The notes beneath the pieces were generated by a model. The model was not told the origin of the DNA. It was given only the letters and a program-made list of their open reading frames with translations, and made no database searches. The position numbers were made by a program, and so were the translations under genes. Shown here piece after piece: positions 52,377 to 62,237 of a stretch of 64,000 nt of DNA (within the stretch, counting starts at the first letter, position 1; each line of letters begins with the position of its first letter). The stretch comes from DATBRV01 sp036560145 (GTDB taxonomy: Bacteria > Myxococcota_A > UBA9160 > SMWR01): NCBI GenBank assembly GCA_036560145.1, contig DATBRV010000127.1, positions 11,398 to 75,397 of the forward strand, in the 5' to 3' direction.

Positions 52377-53969
52377 CTACGGGCAGGCGACCGGCGTCTT
52401 CTGCTCGGGGGGGAGTCCCGACGGCCCGGCCGGATGGCCGTACCCCGGCTTGAAGAATGCGAAATCCATGGCGTCCACGGCGCCGCTGCAATCCATGTCG
52501 GCGAGCGGGTCGTAGCCGGGCTGTCCCGATTCCGTCAGGTAGGCGGTCTTGAGGAGGCTGAAGTCGCTCGCCTCGATGGCGCCGTTGTTGTTGAAATCGC
52601 CGTCGCAGACGTCGCCGCAGCCGTCGCTGTCGATGTCCTTCTGGGCGGCGTTGGCGAGCAGGGTGCAGTTGTCGAGCGCGTCCTCGACGGTGTCGCCGTC
52701 CGTGTCCGGGCCCGGCGGACTCGGGCCGAATTCCGTTGCCGCGATCTGGTAGGCGACGGTTCCGGTCACGCGCACCGCGAGCGCGTACCAGGTGCCCACC
52801 TGGGGCTCGTCGAACTCGCAGGCGGCGAAGTTGCCGGTCGCGACGCCCGCGCAGTCGTAGACCGAGGTGGTGGGCGGCGCGCCGAATCTCACGTACAGGC
52901 TCACGTCCACCGGATTCGTGGTGCGCGAGATCCCGTTCAGGGCGACCCGGAGCCGCTGGGTGCCGTCGGGCACCTGGATCACGTGCTGCTGCTGGAGCAG
53001 CGCGGCGCTCAGCTCGCCGTCGAATCCGCAAACGCGCGTCGTCTCGTCCTCGCCCCAGGGCAGCGCGTTGCAGCTTCCCGCGACGACGTCCGAGGCGACC
53101 TGCGGAAGGCTCGTGCATTGCGTGACGGAGAGGGGCATCGCGCCGAGCTGCGCCGCGGTCTGCTCGATCCACTGGTGGTGGCGGAACACGTTGGTGTCGA
53201 ACGCCTCGACGGGAGGGATGCAGGAGGCCATCGGCATGATGGCGCCCTTGGTGAGCCCCGCCACGATCCGGACGCCGCCTTGATCGATGAACATCGGCCC
53301 GCCGGAGTCCACGTTGCAGGTGCTGACGTCGTCGCCCGGATCGCCGAGCACCTCGGAGGGGTCCCAGCACAGGACGTCCCACGGGCTGAGCGTGGAATGT
53401 TGACAGGTCGCCAGGGTCATCGAGCCGGAGCGCTTGATCCCCAGGTTCTGCTGGGAGGACGACACCTCGGTGACGGGATCGCGCCCGAAGCCCACCACAC
53501 GCCCGGGTGTTCCTGCGCCAGGGGTCTGCGTCGTGTTGATCGGCGATGGCGTGATCCCCGACACCGGCGTCGCCAGCTTGATCACCGCGATGTCCTCCTG
53601 ACGGGTGACCGCGTAGAAATCGCCGATGCCCTGGTCGTAGTAGGCGGCGTAGGCCGGATGCCGGACGGCGCTCTCGATCGTGTAGAAGCCGGCGTGCTGG
53701 AAGAAGAGGGTGCGCCGCAGATTGGCGCTGAGGTTGAAGCAGTGGCCGGCCGTGATCGCCGTATCGCAGCCGATCAGGGTGGCGGAGCAGACGACGTTGG
53801 CGGTGGCCGGATCGAGCCCCTGGAGCAGGGCCGCGGTGGTGGGCTCGGCGAGCTCCGGCTCCCCGTTCACGATGTACGGCGTGATCTGGGCATCCGCCCG
53901 AGCCGCCAGCAAGCTGCTCCCGAGCGGCGAAACCAGCAGCAAAGTCACCAGAACCAGGCGGGTTTTCAT
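52377..53969 (-). CDS. Secreted trypsin-like serine protease with dockerin-like tail
   Basis: Exported S1-family protease of 530 residues. Signal peptide (1-27, AARADA-QI), catalytic triad His76 (TAGHC), Asp126 (EDIAVIKL) and Ser222 (DSGGP), then a PPC-like beta domain (about 310-415) and, from about 425, a TSP3 loop (DTDGDTVEDALDNC) with two dockerin-like repeats (NNNGAIEASDF, CSGAVDAMDF). The tail matches the free-standing 1407 protein, including its GPSG..P ending. ATG 53969 chosen; the frame runs open far upstream. Extracellular or surface-bound calcium-stabilised protease. Confidence 0.88.
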   Translation of the reverse strand: MKTRLVLVTLLLVSPLGSSLLAARADAQITPYIVNGEPELAEPTTAALLQGLDPATANVVCSATLIGCDTAITAGHCFNLSANLRRTLFFQHAGFYTIESAVRHPAYAAYYDQGIGDFYAVTRQEDIAVIKLATPVSGITPSPINTTQTPGAGTPGRVVGFGRDPVTEVSSSQQNLGIKRSGSMTLATCQHSTLSPWDVLCWDPSEVLGDPGDDVSTCNVDSGGPMFIDQGGVRIVAGLTKGAIMPMASCIPPVEAFDTNVFRHHQWIEQTAAQLGAMPLSVTQCTSLPQVASDVVAGSCNALPWGEDETTRVCGFDGELSAALLQQQHVIQVPDGTQRLRVALNGISRTTNPVDVSLYVRFGAPPTTSVYDCAGVATGNFAACEFDEPQVGTWYALAVRVTGTVAYQIAATEFGPSPPGPDTDGDTVEDALDNCTLLANAAQKDIDSDGCGDVCDGDFNNNGAIEASDFSLLKTAYLTESGQPGYDPLADMDCSGAVDAMDFAFFKPGYGHPAGPSGLPPEQKTPVACP

Positions 53970-54142
53970 CGATTCACGTCCTGCGGGGCCCGGCTCGGAT
54001 GGGGATCCCGACGAAGTGTCCCACCCTAACACAGGCCGATGGTCATGGGGTGGCCTGCCCCCGGCATTCCGTGTCATCCGCGCCCGGGGAAGCGAGCCGC
54101 GATCGCCGCCGCGCCACGCCCGCGGGAGGTAAGCTCCCGGGC

Positions 54143-56983
54143 TTGTCGACGCTGCTGCTCGCGCTGCTCTCCGGGGCTCCCGCCCTCGTGTACCAGGTGG
54201 TGTGGACGCGGCTGGTCGCCCTGGCCGCCGGGAGCCAGGTGGAGGCCATCTCGGCGGTGCTGGTGGCCTTCTTCGGAGGCCTGGCGCTGGGCGCCCGCCT
54301 GCTGGGCCCGCGGGCCGATCGGACCGCCTCGCCGCTGCGCTGGTATGCGGTGCTGGAGCTGGGGGCCGGCGCGCTGGCGTGCGCCACGCTGATCCCGCTC
54401 GCGGCGCTGGCGAGCGGCTGGATCGATCTCGCGCCCGGGCTGGCGCTGCTGGTGGCCGCGGGCAGCCTGCTGCCTGCCACCACGCTGCTGGGCGGGACGC
54501 TTCCCGCGCTGCTGCGCGCGAGCTCGGGGGCGCCGGCGCAGCGCGCCGGCTGGATCGTCGGGGCCAATACGCTGGGCTCCGTGGCGGGGGTCGGCCTCGC
54601 GGTCTGGGCGATTCCCGCGCTCGGCCTGCGCGCGACGCTGGCGACGGCTGCCGCGGGGTCGGCGGCCGTCGGCGCGGCGGCGTGGATCGCGGCGCGGCGG
54701 GCTGCGGCGTCCGGTGAGCCCGGGCGCGACGAGGGCGCGATCCCGGCTGACTCCGCACACACGGCGGCGTCGCAGAGCCGCGCGCTCGGCGTGACCGCGG
54801 CGCTCGCGGTGGCGACCGCAGCCGGAGCGGCCAGCCTCGCGTTCGAGGTGCTGGCGGCGCGCATGTCGGCGCTGCGCCTCGGCTCGTCGCTGCTCGCGTG
54901 GGCCGCGGTGCTGGCGCTCTTCCTCGCGGGACTCGCCGTCGGAAACCTCGTCTTCGCGGGACCCGCCGCGCGCACGCGTCGCCCGCTTCTCGCGCTCGGC
55001 TGGATCGAGGCGGCGGTCGCCGGCGCGCTGCTCGCCGGCTCGGCGCTGCTCGCTCACTCGCCCGCGCTACCGGCCGAGGGGGTGACGCCGCGCGCGCTGC
55101 TCGCGCTGGTGGCGGGCGTGGCGCCGGCCGCGATCCTGATGGGGGGCGCGTTCCCGTTCTTCGTGCGCCTCGCCGTCCGCGACCGCGCGATCGGCCGCGC
55201 CTTCGGGCGCGTGAGCGCCTGGAATACCGCGGGCGGGATCGCCGGGGCCTTGCTCGCCCCGTTCGTGCTGCTCCCGATCCTGGGGCCGGCCCGGGGCGCC
55301 GCGGTCTGCGCCGGAGTCGGCGGAGTGCTGGCGGTCGCCCTCCTGCTGGCGGGCTCCGCCACGCTCGGCGGCGGCCTCGCCAGGGCGGCGCTGGTTTGTG
55401 CGGGCCTCGCGCTGGTCGCAACGCTGCCCGCCTCTCGCACCCTGACCCCCGCCGAGGGCGCTCGCGTCCTCTTCGTCGCGCATGGCAGGCAGGCGACGGC
55501 CGTGGTGGCGCAGGTGGCGGGACGGCGCGACCTGATCGTCGACGGCGATCCGGAAGCCTCGACGGGGGGCGAGGCGCGACGCACCGAGGAGCTGCTGGCG
55601 ATGCTTCCGCTGCTGCTGCATCCCGCCGCCGAGCGCTTCCTCGAAGTGGGCCTCGGCTCGGGCATCACGCTCGCGACGGCGGCGCGCTTCCCGCTCGAGG
55701 AGATCGACTGCGTCGAGATTGCGGACTCCGTGATCCGGGCCGCGCGCTTCTTCGCCCCCGACAACGATCTCGGCGGCGCGCGCGATCGCGTGCGCATCCT
55801 GCCGGGCGACGCGCGCGTCTTCCTGGCGCGGCATCCGCGCGCCTACGACGTGGTGGTCGCGAACACGCTCCACCCGTGGTCGGTGGGAGCCACGGGCCTC
55901 TACTCGATCGAGTACTTCGCGCGCCTGGCGGGGGCGCTGCGGCCCGGCGGGATCGCGGCGCAGTGGCTGCCGGTCGAGCGCATCGGCGCGGACAGCCTGG
56001 CGGCGATCCTGCGCAGCTTCTTCGAGGTCTTTCCCGACGGCGCGCTCTGGTGGGGCGCGGGGAACCTGATCGCCCTCGGCTCGGACGCGCCGATCCCGAC
56101 GCCCGACGAACCCGCCCTGCGGGCTCGGCTGGCGGCGGCCGGGATCGCGCCGGGCGCGCACGCCGCCGCCGATCCCGCCGAGCTGCGGGCCAGCCGGATC
56201 GCGAGCGCGGCGTCGGTGCGGGCCGGACTCGGGCCCGGCGAGATCCTCTCGGACGACCGCCCGTCGCTCGAGGCGCGAGCCGTGCGACGAAGCGCCGGCG
56301 AGGGGCCTGGCCGGACCTGGGGCCTGCTGGTCCGGATCGCGGATGTCGCGTCCGCAGAGAGCGGGAGCTCGCCGGCCGCACGCGCCTGGGTGCATGCGTT
56401 GGCGGCTCGCGAGGCGGGAAACTTCGCGAGCGCGGAGGCGCTCGAAGCCGAGGCGTCCGCCGCCGGGCTGGCGCTTCCGGTCGCGCGCGCGCAGGCGAAG
56501 CCGCGCGTCGACGAGGGGTTCCGCGCGCTCTCCGAGGGTCGTTACGCGGCGGCGGCGCAGGCGTTCCGGAGCGCGCTCGAGATCGACCCGGACCAGCGCG
56601 ATGCGCGGTACGGACTGGCCGGCGCGGCCATGCTGGCCGGGCGCGACGCGGACGCAATCGCAGAGCTGCGGGCGCTGGTGGCGCGCTTTCCCGGCGACGC
56701 GGCTGCGCACAACGATCTCGCGGGGGCGCTGGCCCGCAGCGGCGATCGCAAGGGAGCTCGCCAGGCTGCCCAGCGCGCCCTCGACGCGAATCCGTTCTAT
56801 CCCGAAGCGCTCGCGAACGCGGGGCTGCTGGCGGCGGGGGCCGGCGATCTGGAGGAGGCGCGGGGGATGCTCGAGCGGCTGCGCGGCGTCACGCCGCTCG
56901 ACGACTCGCGCGAAGAGCAGGCGCTCAGCGAGGCGCTCGCCGCGGCTGGCGAGCGAGGCAGCGGAGAAGCGGCGGGGAGCTAG
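54143..56983 (+). CDS. Membrane spermidine-synthase-like protein with TPR tail
   Basis: Protein of about 946 residues. The first part (1-440) has many hydrophobic segments with the doubled pattern of fused MFS/spermidine-synthase proteins (LSGAPALVYQVVWTRLVALAAGSQVEAISAVLVAFFGGLALGA). A SAM-fold domain follows (FLEVGLGSGITLATAARFP near 500, VVVANTLHPWSVGATGLYS), then TPR repeats (about 780-930). Some members have lost aminopropyl-transfer activity, so the reaction is open. Start uncertain: TTG 54143 fits GGAGG (54125-54129) and the membrane start; GTG 54071 and ATG 53999 are alternatives. Confidence 0.75.
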   Translation: MSTLLLALLSGAPALVYQVVWTRLVALAAGSQVEAISAVLVAFFGGLALGARLLGPRADRTASPLRWYAVLELGAGALACATLIPLAALASGWIDLAPGLALLVAAGSLLPATTLLGGTLPALLRASSGAPAQRAGWIVGANTLGSVAGVGLAVWAIPALGLRATLATAAAGSAAVGAAAWIAARRAAASGEPGRDEGAIPADSAHTAASQSRALGVTAALAVATAAGAASLAFEVLAARMSALRLGSSLLAWAAVLALFLAGLAVGNLVFAGPAARTRRPLLALGWIEAAVAGALLAGSALLAHSPALPAEGVTPRALLALVAGVAPAAILMGGAFPFFVRLAVRDRAIGRAFGRVSAWNTAGGIAGALLAPFVLLPILGPARGAAVCAGVGGVLAVALLLAGSATLGGGLARAALVCAGLALVATLPASRTLTPAEGARVLFVAHGRQATAVVAQVAGRRDLIVDGDPEASTGGEARRTEELLAMLPLLLHPAAERFLEVGLGSGITLATAARFPLEEIDCVEIADSVIRAARFFAPDNDLGGARDRVRILPGDARVFLARHPRAYDVVVANTLHPWSVGATGLYSIEYFARLAGALRPGGIAAQWLPVERIGADSLAAILRSFFEVFPDGALWWGAGNLIALGSDAPIPTPDEPALRARLAAAGIAPGAHAAADPAELRASRIASAASVRAGLGPGEILSDDRPSLEARAVRRSAGEGPGRTWGLLVRIADVASAESGSSPAARAWVHALAAREAGNFASAEALEAEASAAGLALPVARAQAKPRVDEGFRALSEGRYAAAAQAFRSALEIDPDQRDARYGLAGAAMLAGRDADAIAELRALVARFPGDAAAHNDLAGALARSGDRKGARQAAQRALDANPFYPEALANAGLLAAGAGDLEEARGMLERLRGVTPLDDSREEQALSEALAAAGERGSGEAAGS

Positions 56984-57672
56984 CTGCGGCGGCGGCGGCC
57001 GGCGATCGAGAGGCCAGCGAGCCCGACGCCCAGCATCAGCACCGTCCCGGGCTCCGGAGCCAGCGTCACGCTGGTCGTGAAGTCCGCGCCGGTCTCGGGG
57101 CTGACCATGAAGTTGAGGGTGGTCTTGTAGTCGAAGGTGATCTGGCCGGCCGTGTAGGCCACGAAGAAGCGGTCGCTGACCTCGCCCGGGCCCAGATCGC
57201 CCAGCGTGCCGACGTCCGGGCCGTCCGCGAAGTTGAAGACGCGGGTCCCGGCGGTCCCCGTGATGGTCGCGATGTCCACGTCCGTGCCGTTCGGGCCCCA
57301 GCCGGCGCCGGTGGTGGTCCGGCCCAGGAAGCTCGTGGTGCACTCGGTCCCGGGGCTGCCGTTGTACGGGCCCGGATCGCAGTACACGGCGCCGACGCCG
57401 ATGCTGTCGATCACCCCGGCGGAGGGCGTGGCCGTGAAGAGCAGGACGATGTCCGTCGCGCCGATCGTGCCGACCGTCGCGACGGTGCCCGTAAGGGCTG
57501 CGCCGGTGGTGAAGCCGAGATAGGTGATGGTGCCGCTGGTGCCCGAGCCGTTGTTGTAGCTGAAGGTGTCGCCGCTGGCGTTGATCAGCGGGTAGGCGCT
57601 CGCGCCGCCTGCCACGCCCATACCCAAGGCGGCCACCACCAACCCGAGGAAAGCCAATCGTCCAGGTCGCAT
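56980..57672 (-). CDS. PEP-CTERM sorting-domain protein
   Basis: Exported protein of 230 residues: signal peptide (1-26, GGASA-YP), a Gly/Thr-rich beta region with two Cys (VYCDPGP, TECTTS), and APEPGTVLMLGVGLAGLSI plus AGRRRRS as PEP-CTERM. ATG 57672 follows GGGGAT. A near-consensus sigma-54 site lies 78 bases upstream. The stop overlaps the convergent gene by 4 bases. Mature function unknown. Confidence 0.9.
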   Translation of the reverse strand: MRPGRLAFLGLVVAALGMGVAGGASAYPLINASGDTFSYNNGSGTSGTITYLGFTTGAALTGTVATVGTIGATDIVLLFTATPSAGVIDSIGVGAVYCDPGPYNGSPGTECTTSFLGRTTTGAGWGPNGTDVDIATITGTAGTRVFNFADGPDVGTLGDLGPGEVSDRFFVAYTAGQITFDYKTTLNFMVSPETGADFTTSVTLAPEPGTVLMLGVGLAGLSIAGRRRRS

Positions 57673-57749
57673 CACAACATCCCCTTGCCCAGCAGGCGCA
57701 GCTTCCCATGGCGCGTGAGAACGACCCACGTCGCCAATCCAGTCGGGAA

Positions 57750-57766
57750 AGCAATATCCGTTCCAA
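57750..57766 (-). promoter_or_regulatory. Sigma-54 promoter of the 57672 PEP-CTERM gene
   Basis: On the minus strand TTGGAACGGATATTGCT fits YTGGCACGRNNNTTGCW with a single mismatch; GG and GC are exactly 10 bases apart. The transcript would begin near 57740, giving a leader of about 70 bases. Confidence 0.75.
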
Positions 57767-57852
57767 GCGGAATCGGGTAGCCGGGGATATTCAAGTATCT
57801 GGAATTCAAGGGCTTTTTTGTCTGATGCGCGAGGCCGAAACCGAACCATGGT

Positions 57853-57899
57853 AGTAGAATTTTTCCGTTCCGTCGGAAAAAGGGAAAAGGTTTTCTACT
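57853..57899 (+). other. Two-tier hairpin in A/T-rich leader DNA
   Basis: Inner stem TTTTTCCG (57860-57867) pairs with CGGAAAAA (57874-57881) around TTCCGT. An outer stem AGTAGAA (57853-57859) pairs with TTCTACT (57893-57899), leaving an 11-base bulge GGGAAAAGGTT on the 3' side. It stands out in composition and may be an RNA structure or regulator site for either divergent gene. Confidence 0.5.
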
Positions 57900-58159
57900 G
57901 GCTCCCTCCGGGGCGCGGCGCGCCGACGGATCCCTCGACACCGAGGCATGTCGCCCCGCTACACAGAAACACCTGCGCAGTCCGGCCGCGGACCTGCTTC
58001 CGTCGAGAACACCGATTTTTCACTGACACTCAACCGGCGTTTCATGCCACTATGCCCATCAGCAGTCGGTTGGTGTGGAGCGCTACGGGTCCGCCGCTCG
58101 AGCAGCTGTGCTCGGTGCGCGTTCTGCGCTCATCCCCCCGAACCAACAGGAGCCCCTAC

Positions 58160-59956
58160 ATGTTTTCACGCAGGATCTCTCATTACCTGGCGGTCGTGGC
58201 GGCGCTCGCGTGCGCCTTGTTACCGCTCAGCGCGGCAGCCGCGCCGGACTTCTCCGCCGAGACGGTGGTCGTCCAGCCGGACGGCGCCTTCACCGCCATC
58301 AAGCGCGTCGCGATCTACCTGGAGGGGAATGCCGAAGACCCCTTCCCGGGCGACGGCCTCAACACCTTCATCTACTCGATCGAGAACGACGCGGCGAGCT
58401 TCTTCCCGATCATCCGCTTCGCGATCGAAGTGCCGCCCCTGGCGGTTGCCTCGGCTGGGACCCTGGGCGCCGGCGTCACGCCCGACGCGCCGGGCGGCGC
58501 GGTGGTCGGCAACGAGGTCGAGTGGAACTACTTCAGCACCCCGATCCAGCCGGGGGAGACGACCCAGCAGATGTACATCCTCTCGGCGTTCGCGCCGGGC
58601 GGGACCTCCGACAACCTCGTGTCGATCAACGGCGACTTCGGCTTCGACGCGCCGACCGCCTGCATCGGCCCGATGATTCCGCCCACCGACTGCGCTCTCG
58701 AAGTGGAGAAGTTCTGCTTCGTGGAGCCGCCGGCCACGACCTCTGGCGACGACTGCCAAGGCAAGGCGAAGCGGCTGGTGTTCCAGTACACCGGCGAGGC
58801 TTGCGACGCGGGTGGCAACGATCAGGGCACCGCGGCGTACTGCAACGGCGACCCCGCTGGCGCGCAGCCTGTCTCGGCGCTCGTGACCGAGAACGGGCCG
58901 TCGGTCTCCGTGATTCCGGCGGGCCAGACCCTCAACGTCGGATCCCTGGTGAACTTCAGCGCGACCGGCAGCTACCTGCCCTCGACCCTGAAGCTCAAGC
59001 TCAAGAAGGACGGATCGACCCTCCAGACGCTCGAGATCGACGCCTCCTGCGGATCGCCGATCAACGTGGGCGACGAGTTCGGAGCCCTCAAGCTGGTCGA
59101 GATCAAGAGCACCATGGGCGGCGTGGTCTCGACGCCGGATCCGGACCCGGCACCGACGGACGTCTGCGTGGTCGAGGCGTATGCGCCGGGGACGCCGTGC
59201 CAGGACCGGCCGAGCGTGATCAACCTGCGCTACGTGGGCGGGAGCTGTTCGGACACCACGAACGACCAGCTCGGAACCGTCGAGTGCGCGGGTGACGCCG
59301 GCACCAGCGAGCCGGTCCGGATCACCGTGAGCCAGAACTCGGACGGCTCGGGCCACGTGTTCCTGGATACGGTGACGAACATCGTGGATCTCGGCGAGAT
59401 GGTGGACGCGAACGCGGCGAACGCCGGGCAGAGCGAGCTCGACTCGAGCGTCTACATCCGGATCCGGGACGGCGGGGGCGTGACGCTCCAGCTGCTCAAG
59501 ATCCGCACCGATTGCTACAAGCCGCTCGCGATCGGCGATCGGTTCGGAGCGATCCAGGTGGTCGGGCTCGACAACATGTCGATGGGCGACATCGTCACCT
59601 ACTCCTACGTGGTGACCAACCCGAACAGCGGGACGGCCACCAACATCAACGTGATCGACAACCCGCTCGGCATCATCACCGTCGGGGAGTCGATCGCCGG
59701 CAACAGCAGCGAGACCTACACGCGCGACGAGTTCATCACCACGGACACCATGAATACGGTCACGGTGACGGGGCAGGTGAACAGCACGACCTGCGACGAG
59801 GCGATGGACGGCGCGACCGTCACGATCGAGCCGCAGCAGGTGATGTCGAAGAAGAAGAAGCACAAGAACAAGAAGAAGGTCTCGAAGCACAAGGGCCACA
59901 AGGCCAAGAAGAAGCAGCACCAGCACAAGCATGGGTGTGGCCATCACGGCTGGTAG
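58160..59956 (+). CDS. Large exported surface protein with duplicated domain and Lys/His-rich tail
   Basis: Exported protein of 598 residues: signal peptide (1-29, LSAAAA-PD), a beta domain, then two related Cys-containing domains (CQGKAKRLVFQYTGEAC... and CQDRPSVINLRYVGGSC...) of the kind I know as DUF7467, then a DUF11-like strand region (GDIVTYSYVVTNPNSGTATNINVIDNP). It ends with about 35 residues of Lys/His-rich sequence (SKKKKHKNKKKVSKHKGHK to HKHGCGHHGW). There is no PEP-CTERM. ATG 58160 has CAGGAG upstream. Probably cell-surface; the tail could bind metal, nucleic acid or anionic glycan. Confidence 0.75.
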   Translation: MFSRRISHYLAVVAALACALLPLSAAAAPDFSAETVVVQPDGAFTAIKRVAIYLEGNAEDPFPGDGLNTFIYSIENDAASFFPIIRFAIEVPPLAVASAGTLGAGVTPDAPGGAVVGNEVEWNYFSTPIQPGETTQQMYILSAFAPGGTSDNLVSINGDFGFDAPTACIGPMIPPTDCALEVEKFCFVEPPATTSGDDCQGKAKRLVFQYTGEACDAGGNDQGTAAYCNGDPAGAQPVSALVTENGPSVSVIPAGQTLNVGSLVNFSATGSYLPSTLKLKLKKDGSTLQTLEIDASCGSPINVGDEFGALKLVEIKSTMGGVVSTPDPDPAPTDVCVVEAYAPGTPCQDRPSVINLRYVGGSCSDTTNDQLGTVECAGDAGTSEPVRITVSQNSDGSGHVFLDTVTNIVDLGEMVDANAANAGQSELDSSVYIRIRDGGGVTLQLLKIRTDCYKPLAIGDRFGAIQVVGLDNMSMGDIVTYSYVVTNPNSGTATNINVIDNPLGIITVGESIAGNSSETYTRDEFITTDTMNTVTVTGQVNSTTCDEAMDGATVTIEPQQVMSKKKKHKNKKKVSKHKGHKAKKKQHQHKHGCGHHGW

Positions 59957-59967
59957 TTGAGTGAAGT

Positions 59968-59991
59968 CCGGGGCCGGTGAGCCGGCCCCGG
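59968..59991 (+). terminator. 10-bp GC hairpin after the 58160 gene
   Basis: CCGGGGCCGG-TGAG-CCGGCCCCGG is a perfect 10-bp stem with a TGAG loop, 11 bases after the stop codon. No T-run, but position favours a terminator. Confidence 0.65.
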
Positions 59992-60108
59992 AGCCACGAG
60001 AACGGGTCGAGCGATGCGCGGCAGCCAGCGGGCTGCCGCGCATCGCGCCGTTCTGGGCCCGGCTATCCTTCAGCCGACGCCACGGTCCTCCGATCGGAGA
60101 GAGGCCCG

Positions 60109-61196
<1,088 letters not shown>

Positions 61197-61200
<4 letters not shown>

Positions 61201-61961
61201 GCGTCCGCGGCGGCCCGTCCCAGGCGGTGCTCCCCCTGGACGGGCTCCGACGGCTGCTGGTGATCGTGCTGGCCTTCGTGATCTACGCCGGCCTCACCGT
61301 CGAGTTCCTCGACGACGTCCTCGGCCTCGGCGACCTCGGCGGGCTCCACTCCTTCTTCAGCCTGAGCCACGAGGACAACCTTCCGACCTGGCTCTCCGCC
61401 TGCCTGCTCTACTCCTGCGCCGTCGTGCTGGTGCTGATCGCGAGCGACCAGCGGCGCCGCGGATCGCGCTGGGTGCGCCACTGGTGGGCGCTCTCGCTGA
61501 TCTTCCTCTACATCTCGCTCGACGAATCGGTCGGCATCCACGAGAACGCGAATCGCTGGTTCCAGCTACCGGGGATCCTGTACTTCGGCTGGGTGATCCC
61601 GGCGGGCATCGTCGTCGCGATCGTCGGCCTGTCCTACCTCCGCTTCCTCGCGGCACTGCCGGAGCGGACCCGCGGGCGCTTCGTGCTGGCCGGCGCCATC
61701 TACGTGGGGGGCGCCCTGGGCGTCGAGCTGGCGCTCGCCTGGTGGACCGATCGGGTCGGGGACAAGAACTTCGGCTACGCGCTGATCGACCTGGTCGAGG
61801 AGTCGATGGAGATGATCGGCGTGAGTCTCTTCCTGGTGTCGCTGCTCGAGTACTTCGGCGGTCCGGAAGAAGAAGTTCGAGTCGCGCTGGCGCCAGTTCG
61901 AATCAGCTCGGCGGCGGCGGCGGGGTCGGACCCGGGCGCGGGCGGACCAGCCGGATCGTGA
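61197..61961 (+). CDS. Multi-pass membrane protein, SLDE/IHE motif
   Basis: Protein of 254 residues with about six hydrophobic segments. Acidic-His motifs in or near membrane: IYISLDESVGIHENANRWF and LVEESMEMIGVSLFLVSLLEYF. The pattern 'SLDE..xIHE ... EESxEM' recurs in unnamed membrane proteins. Translationally coupled to the previous gene. Its end overlaps the convergent small membrane-protein gene by 59 bases. Function unknown. Confidence 0.7.
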
Positions 61962-62235
61962 CCAGGACGGCGACCGGCAGGATCACCGCGGCGGCGAAGG
62001 TCCGCGGTCCCGGATCCCGATCGAACACTCGGCGGACGCCGACGTAGCGGTAGCGCTCGCCGCCGCGGATCTCCTTGGCCAGATCCTCGCCGATGTAGCG
62101 CTCCTGGTTGAGCCCCCAGCCGTCGGTGTCTTCGTAGCGGTGATAGCTCGTGGCCCCGCTCCGGTAGATCGCGAAGAGCAGCCCGGCGGTCACGGCCCAC
62201 AAGAGCGCGAGCCACAGCCAGCGCGAGCCGGTCAC
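61903..62235 (-). CDS. Small two-span membrane protein following the GT2 gene
   Basis: Protein of 110 residues with hydrophobic segments at about 5-25 (WLWLALLWAVTAGLLFAIY) and 78-97 (TFAAAVILPVAVLVTIRLV), a central charged region (EDTDGWGLNQERYIGEDLAKEIRGGERYRYVGVRRVFD) and a Pro-rich end. GTG 62235 lies 2 bases after the glycosyltransferase stop, so it is co-translated. No family recognised; it may partner the glycosyltransferase. Confidence 0.65.
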   Translation of the reverse strand: MTGSRWLWLALLWAVTAGLLFAIYRSGATSYHRYEDTDGWGLNQERYIGEDLAKEIRGGERYRYVGVRRVFDRDPGPRTFAAAVILPVAVLVTIRLVRPRPGPTPPPPPS

Positions 62236-62237
62236 GG

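Larger units (their letters stand above)
57673..58159. other. 487-base divergent intergenic region
   Basis: No gene is supported here. It holds the sigma-54 promoter for the 57672 gene (57750-57766), a two-tier hairpin (57853-57899) and the leader of the 58160 gene, including CAGGAG at 58147-58152. The middle (57900-58140) shows no clear element. Reading frames that extend across it lack family matches. Confidence 0.7.

Noticed and set aside
57818..58159. N-terminal extension of the 58160 surface protein to 57818
   Set aside because: The extension lacks any signal peptide and runs over the two-tier hairpin; ATG 58160 has CAGGAG and a clean signal peptide.
57901..58159. Sigma-54 promoter for the 58160 gene
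   Set aside because: Candidates such as TGGCTCCCTCCGGGGC lack GC at the correct 10-base spacing from GG.
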